Origin: Actinacidiphila guanduensis
GTDB lineage: Bacteria; Actinomycetota; Actinomycetes; Streptomycetales; Streptomycetaceae
Reading direction: 5' to 3'
Assembly: GCF_900103985.1 (NCBI RefSeq)
Contig: NZ_FNIE01000012.1
Location: forward strand, 1 to 64,000
DNA length: 64,000 nucleotides
Part shown: one piece after another, positions 13,785 to 20,839 of the stretch
Position numbering within the stretch: position 1 is the first letter of the stretch
Layout: every line of letters starts with the position of its first letter
Translations under genes and position numbers: made by a program
Notes under the pieces: model-generated
The model's database searches: none
What the model saw: the letters and a program-made list of their open reading frames with translations, nothing else
What the model was told of the DNA's origin: nothing

Positions 13785-14600
13785 GTGTCCCTCGGCAATT
13801 CGCCCTCCGCCGACCGGCCTTCGGTCGGTCGCGCCCTCGCCCAGGCCCGTGTCGCGGCGGGCCTGACCGTCGACGAGGTCAGCACCACCACCAGGGTCCG
13901 CGTCCCGATCCTGCAGGCGATCGAACGGGACGACTTCTCCCGCTGCGGCGGCGATGTCTACGCCCGCGGGCACATCCGCTCCATCGCCCGCGCCGTCGGG
14001 GTCGACCCCGAACCCCTGATCGAGCAGTACGCGGCAGACCACGGCACCGAGCAGGCGCCGCTGCCGGTCGCGCCCGTGTACGAGTCGGAGCGGATCAAGC
14101 CCGAGCCGCGCCGCCCCAACTGGACGGCCGCGATGATCGCCGCGATCGTCGCCGTGGTCGGGTTCGTCGGCTTCACCGTCTTCAGCGGCGGCGACAACAG
14201 CGGTTCCAGCAACGACGCCCAGGCCACCCCCACTAAGACCACCGCGAGCCCCACCGCCACCACGCCCTCCCCGCAGGGCGCCGGCGCGCCGACCGCGCAG
14301 CCGACCGACACCGGCAGCGCGATCGCCGCGGCCCCGCCCGGCAAGGTCACCGTGAAGGTCACCGCCGAGGGCGGTACCAGCTGGATCCAGGCCACCGACG
14401 GCACCGGCAAACAGCTGTTCCAGGCCTCCCTGAAGGAGGGCGAGTCCAAGAGCTGGACGGACGACAAGAAGATCAAGCTGGTCGTCGGCAACGCGGGCGC
14501 GGTCCAGCTGTTCGTCAACGGCAAGGACCTCGGCCCGGCGGGTGACAAGGGGCAGGTCGTGCGCCTGACCTACACCCCCGGCGACCCCACCCAGGGCTAG
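13785..14600 (+). CDS. RodZ-like helix-turn-helix membrane protein
   Basis: A 271-residue membrane protein. The cytoplasmic N-terminus (about 12-85) has a RodZ/HTH_25 fold (VGRALAQARVAAGLTVDEVS, then VYARGHIRSIARAVG). One membrane segment lies at about 114-133. The outer part has a Thr/Pro/Ala-rich linker and then a DUF4115-type beta domain (about 195-265). RodZ links MreB to the elongation machinery in rods. In Streptomyces the homologue sits, as here, between ftsK and rimO, and a role in morphogenesis is inferred. GAAAGG 8 nt before the GTG supports this start. TAGACT at 13742-13747 could be its -10 element, giving a leader of about 30 nt. Confidence 0.85.
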   Translation: MSLGNSPSADRPSVGRALAQARVAAGLTVDEVSTTTRVRVPILQAIERDDFSRCGGDVYARGHIRSIARAVGVDPEPLIEQYAADHGTEQAPLPVAPVYESERIKPEPRRPNWTAAMIAAIVAVVGFVGFTVFSGGDNSGSSNDAQATPTKTTASPTATTPSPQGAGAPTAQPTDTGSAIAAAPPGKVTVKVTAEGGTSWIQATDGTGKQLFQASLKEGESKSWTDDKKIKLVVGNAGAVQLFVNGKDLGPAGDKGQVVRLTYTPGDPTQG

Positions 14601-14722
14601 CCGGCGGCCGCCCCGGCCGGTGCCGGGGCACCTTCCGGCCCCTTCCGGACGCGGCCCGGCGACCCCGGCACGGCGGAGCCTTCCGGCGAGCCGCGCGGGG
14701 CAGCCGCCGGCAGGCCACCGGG

Positions 14723-14728
14723 TAGGCT
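14723..14728 (+). promoter_or_regulatory. rimO -10 element (leaderless)
   Basis: TAGGCT starts exactly 13 nt before the rimO ATG, and no Shine-Dalgarno lies between them. This is the pattern of a leaderless transcript. Confidence 0.55.
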
Positions 14729-14735
14729 GGTGCTT

Positions 14736-16277
14736 ATGCCCGAACCCCGTACCGTCGCCCTTGTCACGCTCGGATGCGCCCGCAATGAGGTCGACTCCGA
14801 GGAACTCGCCGGCCGGCTGGCGGCGGACGGCTGGCGGCTCGTCGACGACGCCGCCGACGCCGACGTTGCGGTGGTGAACACCTGCGGCTTCGTGGACGCC
14901 GCCAAGAAGGACTCGGTGGACGCCCTGCTGGAGGCCAACGACCTCAAGTCCCAGGGCCGCACGCAGGCCGTCGTCGCCGTGGGCTGCATGGCCGAGCGGT
15001 ACGGCAAGGACCTGGCCGAAGCACTGCCGGAGGCCGACGGGGTCCTCGGCTTCGACGACTACGCGGACATCTCCGACCGGCTGCAGACCATCCTGTCCGG
15101 CGGCATCCACGCCTCCCACACCCCGCGCGACCGGCGCAAGCTGCTGCCGATCACCCCCGCGCAGCGGCAGGGCTCGGACGTGGCGCTGCCCGGACACGGC
15201 CAGGCCGCCGACGCGCCCGAGCCGGAGGTGGAAGTCCCGGACCTGCCCGAGGGCGTGGCCCCCGCGTCCGGCCCGCGCGCCCCCCTGCGCCGCCGTCTGG
15301 GGTCCGGGCCCGTCGCGTCGGTGAAGCTCGCCTCCGGCTGCGACCGGCGCTGCACCTTCTGCGCGATCCCTTCCTTCCGCGGCTCGTTCATCTCCCGCCG
15401 CCCCTCCGACGTGCTCGCCGAGACCCGCTGGCTGGCCGGGCAGGGGGTCAGGGAGGTCATGCTCGTCAGCGAGAACAACACCTCCTACGGCAAGGACCTC
15501 GGCGACATCCGCCTGCTGGAGACGCTGCTGCCGGAACTGGCCTCCGTCGAGGGCGTCGAGCGGGTGCGGGTCAGCTACCTGCAGCCCGCCGAGATGCGGC
15601 CCGGGCTGATCGACGTGCTCACCTCGACCCCGGGAGTCGTGCCGTACTTCGACCTGTCCTTCCAGCACTCCGCGCCCGGCGTGCTGCGCGCCATGCGCCG
15701 CTTCGGCGACACTGAGCGCTTCCTGGAACTGCTCGGCACCATCCGCGCCAAGGCGCCCGAGGCGGGCGTGCGGTCGAACTTCATCGTGGGCTTCCCCGGG
15801 GAGACCGAGGAGGACCTCGCCGAACTGGAGCGCTTCCTGGGTGCCGCCCGGCTCGACGCCATCGGCGTGTTCGGCTACTCCGACGAGGAGGGCACCGAGG
15901 CAGCCTCCTTCGACGGCAAGCTCGACGAGGACGTGGTCGCCGCCCGGCTCGCCCGGGTCTCCCGGCTGGCCGAGGAACTCACCGCGCAGCGCGCGCAGGA
16001 GCGGCTCGGCGCGACCGTCCGGGTGCTGGTGGAGGACCTGGACGAGGAGACCGGCGAGGTCACCGGCCGCGCCGACCACCAGGCGCCCGAGACCGACGGC
16101 CAGGTGGTCCTGGTGCCCGCGGACGGTTCCGCCGGGAGCTGGCCGCCGGCACCGGGCACCTTCGTGACCGCGAAGGTCGTCGGCAGCGAGGGCGTGGACC
16201 TCGTCGCCGAGGCGCTGCCGCAGCTGGGGCCGGACGGCCCGCAGGGCGCGGACTGTACCGAGGGGGCGGCCAGATGA
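14736..16277 (+). CDS. rimO: Ribosomal protein uS12 methylthiotransferase RimO
   Basis: This 513-residue radical-SAM enzyme adds a methylthio group to the conserved aspartate of ribosomal protein S12. The N-terminal UPF0004 domain holds the second Fe-S cluster through Cys14, Cys50 and Cys84. The radical-SAM cluster is Cys202, Cys206 and Cys209 in CDRRCTFC. A TRAM-like domain ends the protein. Motifs such as TLGCARNEVDSE and NTCGFVD separate it from MiaB, which is also in this window. A Pro-rich insert at about 150-190 is longer than in most bacterial RimO proteins. It heads an operon: its stop overlaps the pgsA start by 4 nt (ATGA). Confidence 0.95.
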   Translation: MPEPRTVALVTLGCARNEVDSEELAGRLAADGWRLVDDAADADVAVVNTCGFVDAAKKDSVDALLEANDLKSQGRTQAVVAVGCMAERYGKDLAEALPEADGVLGFDDYADISDRLQTILSGGIHASHTPRDRRKLLPITPAQRQGSDVALPGHGQAADAPEPEVEVPDLPEGVAPASGPRAPLRRRLGSGPVASVKLASGCDRRCTFCAIPSFRGSFISRRPSDVLAETRWLAGQGVREVMLVSENNTSYGKDLGDIRLLETLLPELASVEGVERVRVSYLQPAEMRPGLIDVLTSTPGVVPYFDLSFQHSAPGVLRAMRRFGDTERFLELLGTIRAKAPEAGVRSNFIVGFPGETEEDLAELERFLGAARLDAIGVFGYSDEEGTEAASFDGKLDEDVVAARLARVSRLAEELTAQRAQERLGATVRVLVEDLDEETGEVTGRADHQAPETDGQVVLVPADGSAGSWPPAPGTFVTAKVVGSEGVDLVAEALPQLGPDGPQGADCTEGAAR

Positions 16278-17164
16278 GCGGAGCCACCGAGGCCACACCG
16301 CCGCCACCGCCACCCGCGCCAGGGGCGGACGTGCGCCCGTACGGGGCCGAGGGCGGCCCTGCGGGGCTGCTGAACGTCGCCAACCTGCTGACGATGATCC
16401 GGCTCGCCCTGGTGCCCGGCTTCGTGCTGCTGCTGGTGCACGGCGACGGGCACGACCCGGCGTGGCGCTCCTTCGCCTGGGCGGCCTTCGGCGTCGCGAT
16501 GATCACCGACCTCTTCGACGGCGAACTGGCCCGGCGCTACGGGCTCGTGACGGATTTCGGCAAGATCGCCGACCCCATCGCCGACAAGGCGATCATGGGC
16601 GCAGCGCTGGTCGGGCTCTCCGCGCTGGGCGACCTGCCGTGGTGGATCACGATCGTGATCCTGGTGCGGGAGCTGGGCATCACGCTGATGCGGTTCTGGG
16701 TGATCCGTATCGGGGTGATCCCGGCCAGCCGGGGCGGCAAGCTCAAGACGCTCACCCAGGGCGTCGCGGTCGGCATGTACATCCTGATCCTCACCGGTCC
16801 GCTGGCGTCGATCCGCGCCTGGATCATGGCGGTGGCGGTGGTCCTCACGGTGGTGACCGGGTTCGACTACGTCCGGCAGGCCGCCGTCCTGCGCCGGGAC
16901 CGGCCGGCGGCCCAGGCGCCGGGTGGAGCGGAGGGCGCCGTGACGGCGCCGGCCGGTGAGGCGGGGGTGGCCGCTTCCGGTGCCCACCGGGCGGGCGTGC
17001 TGGCGGAGCAGGCACTGGCGGACGGTGCGCTGACCGATGGCGCGCTGGCCGACGGGGTGCCGGCCGAGGGGGCGTCCGGGGCGCGGGCGGGCGCCGCCGA
17101 GCGGGCCGCGGAGCCCGCGGGTGGGGCCGAGCGCGCCCAGCACGAACGGCGGCAGGGCGTATGA
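16274..17164 (+). CDS. pgsA: CDP-diacylglycerol-glycerol-3-phosphate 3-phosphatidyltransferase
   Basis: This 296-residue membrane enzyme makes phosphatidylglycerol phosphate, the committed step to phosphatidylglycerol and cardiolipin. The CDP-alcohol phosphatidyltransferase signature is complete: the DLFDGELAR part, then G and two Asp residues in TDFGKIADPIAD (about residues 77-102). Several hydrophobic segments follow up to about residue 200. The last 95 residues are an Ala/Gly-rich tail with repeated GALxDG-like units, not needed in the family and probably disordered. It overlaps rimO by 4 nt before it and cinA by 4 nt after it, so translation of the three genes is likely coupled. The ftsK-pgsA-clgR neighbourhood is shared with mycobacteria. 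Confidence 0.93.
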   Translation: MSGATEATPPPPPPAPGADVRPYGAEGGPAGLLNVANLLTMIRLALVPGFVLLLVHGDGHDPAWRSFAWAAFGVAMITDLFDGELARRYGLVTDFGKIADPIADKAIMGAALVGLSALGDLPWWITIVILVRELGITLMRFWVIRIGVIPASRGGKLKTLTQGVAVGMYILILTGPLASIRAWIMAVAVVLTVVTGFDYVRQAAVLRRDRPAAQAPGGAEGAVTAPAGEAGVAASGAHRAGVLAEQALADGALTDGALADGVPAEGASGARAGAAERAAEPAGGAERAQHERRQGV

Positions 17165-17679
17165 GCGTCGCGCAGGAGGTGCTGGCGCTGCTGGGCGAGC
17201 GCTCGGCCACCCTCGCTGTCGCGGAGTCCCTGACGGCCGGGCTGGTGGCCGCGGAGATCGCCTCCGTGCCCGGGGCGTCGAAGTCCTTCCGAGGCTCGGT
17301 GACGGCCTACGCCACCGAGCTGAAGCACCGCCTGCTCGGCGTGGACGCGGCGCTGCTGGCCGCCCGTGGGGCGGTGGACGGCGAGGTGGCCCGCCAGATG
17401 GCCGAGGGCGTGCGCGAGCGGCTGGGCGCCGACTGGGGGGTGTCGACCACGGGGGTCGCCGGTCCCGACCCGCAGGACGGCCAGCCCGTGGGCACCGTCT
17501 TCGTCGCCGCCGCGGGCCCGTACGGATCGTGGGTGGACCGGCTGCGGCTCGACGGCGATCGTGGCCGGATCCGGAGCGCGTCGGTGGACGCGGCCCTGGA
17601 GCTGCTTGCCTCCGCGCTGCGAAGGAGTACGGTAGCGGGTCCGGAGTCCGCCGCGGCCCCGGAGCGGCGTCAGCCGTGA
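17161..17679 (+). CDS. cinA: CinA C-terminal domain protein (nicotinamide-nucleotide amidohydrolase)
   Basis: A 172-residue single-domain CinA/PncC protein. The family deamidates nicotinamide mononucleotide to nicotinate mononucleotide in NAD recycling. Diagnostic segments are TLAVAESLTAGLVAAEIASVPG, FRGSVTAYATELK and the Ser/Thr-rich ADWGVSTTGVAGPDPQDG, followed by VGTVFVA. It lacks the N-terminal molybdopterin-like domain of full-length CinA. Its ATG overlaps the pgsA stop by 4 nt, making it the last gene of the rimO-pgsA-cinA operon. A hairpin follows at 17691. Confidence 0.93.
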   Translation: MSVAQEVLALLGERSATLAVAESLTAGLVAAEIASVPGASKSFRGSVTAYATELKHRLLGVDAALLAARGAVDGEVARQMAEGVRERLGADWGVSTTGVAGPDPQDGQPVGTVFVAAAGPYGSWVDRLRLDGDRGRIRSASVDAALELLASALRRSTVAGPESAAAPERRQP

Positions 17680-17690
17680 GACCCACTGGG

Positions 17691-17710
17691 GGCGCGCAAG
17701 GGAGCGCGCC
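17691..17710 (+). terminator. Possible terminator after cinA
   Basis: GGCGCGC, six bases, GCGCGCC: a 7-bp stem starting 11 nt after the cinA stop and followed by TT. It has no long T run, which is usual for Streptomyces terminators. Confidence 0.45.
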
Positions 17711-17940
17711 TTCCGGGTGGGAGCCGCCGGGTCCGCGGAACGGGCCTGGTGGCGGTCCTGACAGCCCGCCTGATAACGGTCCCGGCACGAGTCCGGGGCC
17801 GGAGGATGGGGAAGAAGCCGGGGGGTAGGGATGTTTGCAGCCCTGAGTGAACACGTCCCCGCTCCCCGCACGGCCGGTGCCCGAGGCGGTACGGTGGGGC
17901 GAGAAGGATGCGGTTACGCGGTCCGAGGAGGGAGCCACCG

Positions 17941-18342
17941 ATGATCCTGCTCCGTCGCCTGCTTGGTGACGTGCTGCGTCGGCAGCGCCAGCGCCAGGGC
18001 CGCACCCTGCGTGAGGTCTCCTCATCCGCCCGGGTCTCGCTCGGTTACCTCTCCGAGGTCGAGCGCGGGCAGAAGGAAGCGTCCTCCGAACTGCTCTCGG
18101 CGATCTGCGACGCCTTGGACGTGCCGATGTCCGAGGTGATGCGCGAGGTCAGCGACGACCTGTCGCTCGCCGAACTGGCGCAGTCGGCGGCCGACGAGAC
18201 CACTGCCGCGCCGATGCGGCCCGTGCTGGGCGCGGTCACGTCCGTCACTTCCGTCACTGCCGTGCCGTCCGCCCCGGACGAACGGATCACCATCAAGGCG
18301 CCCAAGAAGTCCGCGGAGGCCGTGGACGTCGTGGCGGCCTGA
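17941..18342 (+). CDS. clgR: ClgR, XRE-family activator of Clp protease genes
   Basis: A 133-residue regulator with one N-terminal Cro/C1-type helix-turn-helix (about residues 8-65, with REVSSSARVSLGYLSEVERGQKEASSE). The rest is a short linker and a tail ending VVAA. The protein text and its location after pgsA-cinA match ClgR of Streptomyces and Rv2745c of M. tuberculosis, which activates clp and lon genes. The C-terminal Ala-Ala resembles the ssrA-type signal through which ClgR is itself degraded by ClpP, so the protease would limit its own activator. A strong GGAGGGA site precedes the ATG. A terminator follows at 18382. Confidence 0.92.
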   Translation: MILLRRLLGDVLRRQRQRQGRTLREVSSSARVSLGYLSEVERGQKEASSELLSAICDALDVPMSEVMREVSDDLSLAELAQSAADETTAAPMRPVLGAVTSVTSVTAVPSAPDERITIKAPKKSAEAVDVVAA

Positions 18343-18381
18343 GCGTCACGCTGCTCGATCGCTTGTGCCGCGTGCCGCGGC

Positions 18382-18417
18382 AGGCCCCGCCCGGGAGTTC
18401 CCGGAGCGGGGCCTTTT
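18382..18417 (+). terminator. clgR terminator
   Basis: AGGCCCCGC (18382-18390) pairs with GCGGGGCCT (18406-18414), with an inner CCGGG/CCCGG stem and a one-base bulge, then TTTT. It lies 40 nt after the clgR stop. Confidence 0.8.
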
Positions 18418-18623
18418 CGTTGTCCCGCCATCGACCGCCGTCGGCGGGCCGGTCACCCGCTCGCCGTCTTCGGGTCACCTTGCCGCTGTCGGCCGGCCGG
18501 CGCTCTTTCGCCTGTTCGTTGCCCGTCTTTTGCCATGTGTACCGAGGCGGTGCAGGGTAGGCGAAGGAGGTCAGCAAGGGATCAACAAGACCCGAAGGCG
18601 TCGATCCGCGAGGAGAGCAGCGC

Positions 18624-19094
18624 ATGTCTGTTGTGAAGAGCCCCCTTCCGGAGCAGGCCCGCACGATCGTGGGGGAGGCGCTGCAAGGCGCCCTCGTGGA
18701 CCTGCTGGACCTGTCCCTGGTCGCCAAGCAGGTCCACTGGAACGTCATCGGACCGCGCTTCCGCTCCATCCACCTCCAGCTCGACGAGGTGGTGGACACC
18801 GCCCGGCTCGCCTCCGACACCGTCGCCGAGCGCGCCTCGGCCATCGGCATCACCCCGGACGGCCGCGCCGGCACTGTCGCCAAGACCAGCGGGCTGGACA
18901 CCGTCACCGACGGCTGGGTCAAGGACGGCGAGGTCGTGGACATCATGGTGGCCGCGCTCGACGCCTGCATCACCCGGATGCGTGAACGGATCTCGGCCAC
19001 CGACGAGCCGGACCCCGTCACCCAGGACCTCCTCATCGGGATCACCGCGGACCTGGAGAAGTTCCACTGGATGTTCCAGGCCGAGAACGTCTGA
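18624..19094 (+). CDS. dpsB: Dps-family ferritin-like protein (DpsB-like)
   Basis: A 156-residue four-helix Dps protein. It has the inter-subunit ferroxidase residues: His in KQVHWNVIG, and His, Asp and Glu in RSIHLQLDEVVDTAR. Dps dodecamers store iron and shield DNA during stress. S. coelicolor has three dps genes, and the one beside clgR is dpsB, so the symbol rests on synteny. Compared with E. coli Dps it lacks a long basic N-terminal tail (only about 10 residues precede helix A), so strong DNA binding is not expected. AGGAGAG about 8 nt before the ATG supports the start. Confidence 0.88.
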   Translation: MSVVKSPLPEQARTIVGEALQGALVDLLDLSLVAKQVHWNVIGPRFRSIHLQLDEVVDTARLASDTVAERASAIGITPDGRAGTVAKTSGLDTVTDGWVKDGEVVDIMVAALDACITRMRERISATDEPDPVTQDLLIGITADLEKFHWMFQAENV

Positions 19095-19101
19095 GGCGCC
19101 G

Positions 19102-19506
19102 GTGCGCGCCCCTCAGGCAGCACTGCCGCGGGCCCCGGCGCCCGCCCGCCGCGCGATACGGGCCCTCCTCGGCAACCCGCTCCGCACGCTCCTCGCCCTG
19201 ATGGGCGGGGTGCTGTGGTGGTGGGCGGCGCTGCGGCACGGCCTGCACGGTCTGCGCGGCGGGGCCGCCGGGCGCTGGGAGGGCGCGCTCCTCGCGGGCT
19301 GGAGCCTCGGCTTGGTCCCCGTCCACGCGGTCGCTGCGCGGCATCGGGCGGCCGGGGCGGCCGGGTCGGCGCGGCTGCCCGGTACGGGCGGCACGGGCGG
19401 TACGGGCGCTCAGCCGCCGATGCCGGCGGTCCCGCCTGTACTGCCGGAGCCGCCCCCGATGCCGGGACCCTCACCTGAGTCCGAGGAGGGCACCGGGCCC
19501 CGCTGA
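19102..19506 (+). CDS. Small predicted membrane protein
   Basis: A 134-residue protein of unknown function. The N-terminus is basic, followed by two hydrophobic segments (about 26-50 with GGVLWWWAALRHG, and about 62-80 with LLAGWSLGLVPVHAV). A Gly/Thr- then Pro-rich tail completes it. The GTG start follows the dps stop by 7 nt, with GAGG in between, so it may be co-transcribed with dps. Its last 97 bp overlap the 3' end of the convergent nei gene, and both tails are low complexity. It is supported by codon bias and the hydrophobic pattern only. Confidence 0.5.
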   Translation: MRAPQAALPRAPAPARRAIRALLGNPLRTLLALMGGVLWWWAALRHGLHGLRGGAAGRWEGALLAGWSLGLVPVHAVAARHRAAGAAGSARLPGTGGTGGTGAQPPMPAVPPVLPEPPPMPGPSPESEEGTGPR

Positions 19507-20279
19507 CACCTCGGGCACCAGTACGCCACCCTGCTCTGCTCCGCCGGTCCGTGCCGCGCCGACCGCACCGGGGTGCCGCAGCGTAGGCACGGCTGGTGCT
19601 CGCGCCCGTAGACCCAGTGCGTACGGCCACGCCGGGTGTCGCCGGTCGTCACATGGCCGGGGCGCTCCTTGTTAGCCGCCAGCAGCCGCCGGGCGAGGAC
19701 CACGAGTTTCTCTGGCGCCGCGATCTGCCCGAACGGCGTCCAAGGCGTCACGCCCCGCAGGAAGCACAGCTCCGAGACGTACACATTGCCGACCCCGGCG
19801 AGGTTGCGTTGGTCCAGCAGCGCCTCGCCGACCGGGCGCTCGGGCCTCGCCGACAGCTTGGCCAGCGCTTTCGCGGCGTCCCAGTCCGGGCCCAGCAGGT
19901 CGGGCCCGAGGTGGCCCACCACGGTGTGCTCCTCGGCGGTCGGCAGCAGCTCCAGCACCGGCAGCCGGTATCCCACGGCTGTCCGGCCAGGCACCTCCAG
20001 CACCGCCCGCACCTGGTGCTCGGGGCCGCCCCGGCGCCGCTCGCCCGGACCGTACAGGTGCCACGAGCCGTCCATCTGCAGATGGCTGTGGAGCGTCACC
20101 CCACCCTCCGCGCGCAGCATCAGGTGCTTGCCGCGCGGCACCACCTCCAGCACCTGCCGCCCCGCGAGGTCCACCGTGGCCAGCTTGGGCACCCGCAGGT
20201 CGGAACGCACCAGCTGCTGCCCCGCGAGCGCCGCGTGCAGCCGGTGTGCGGTCAGCCAGACCGTGTCTCCCTCAGGCAC
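19410..20279 (-). CDS. nei: Fpg/Nei family DNA glycosylase (endonuclease VIII-like)
   Basis: A 289-residue base-excision repair enzyme that removes oxidised bases and nicks the abasic site. After removal of Met it starts PEGDTV, giving the catalytic Pro and Glu. The helix-two-turn-helix region contains LLDQRNLAGVGNVYVSE. The zinc finger is CLRCG then WCPRCQ, intact with four cysteines. PEGDTVW at the start fits actinobacterial Nei proteins better than Fpg, which begins PELPEV. Beyond the zinc finger there is an unusual Gly/Ser-rich tail of about 27 residues, and that stretch overlaps the convergent membrane-protein gene. The start is GTG. Confidence 0.92.
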   Translation of the reverse strand: MPEGDTVWLTAHRLHAALAGQQLVRSDLRVPKLATVDLAGRQVLEVVPRGKHLMLRAEGGVTLHSHLQMDGSWHLYGPGERRRGGPEHQVRAVLEVPGRTAVGYRLPVLELLPTAEEHTVVGHLGPDLLGPDWDAAKALAKLSARPERPVGEALLDQRNLAGVGNVYVSELCFLRGVTPWTPFGQIAAPEKLVVLARRLLAANKERPGHVTTGDTRRGRTHWVYGREHQPCLRCGTPVRSARHGPAEQSRVAYWCPRCQRGPVPSSDSGEGPGIGGGSGSTGGTAGIGG

Positions 20280-20839
20280 CCGTCCATGATGGCGCGCCGC
20301 GTGGTGGAACGGAGGGTGGGGCCTTCGGTGCGGGCTGGAGCTTTATCCCGTGCTGTCGGCGAGGTGTCTCTCCCTTTGTGAGGCCACGGGGAGCGCTGGG
20401 GGCGTTGGAGGCGCCTTCGCGGCCCGGGCTCAGGAGGAGGCCGCGCACCGGGCGGCCCCGGGCGGGGTATCCCTCCCTGCCGGAGCGAGCGGCCTCGCCC
20501 GCCCCTGAGGGCGAGCGCCAAGCGGTTCACTCGTAACCGGGACAGGCGGACGAGGCGCCCGCCCCTCAGGGGAACGCCAGGACTGGCCGGGCAGGCGCTT
20601 CTGCTGCGTCGGGCCCGGAGGGCGTTTTCCGCGAAGTCGCCTCTGGTCGTCGACGTCTGGCACTCCCCCCCCGCACCCAACGGGGCGCCCTCACCGTGCT
20701 GTCTTGTCTCGAGCTCCTCCGATCAGGTCCACGACGGGGACGACTCTCCGCCCTACGAGCCGGGGGACCCCGCCGGCGCAAGGGCCACCAGATGCCGACC
20801 TCGCTCTGCGCGCCAACGACGCGACTTCGCGGACCCGCC
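20280..20839. other. 560-bp region without a supported gene
   Basis: No reading frame here shows convincing coding character. The region lies between the starts of nei and the 3' end of lhr, and both genes read leftward. It contains two imperfect copies of CGCCCGCCCCT(G/C)AGGG, near 20500 and 20560, and otherwise nothing recognisable. It should hold the nei promoter at its left edge and the lhr terminator at its right. Confidence 0.4.

Noticed and set aside
20252..20680. A 142-codon minus-strand frame in the nei-lhr gap
   Set aside because: Arg/Pro/Gly-rich composition, no start signal, overlap with the nei promoter and no family resemblance.
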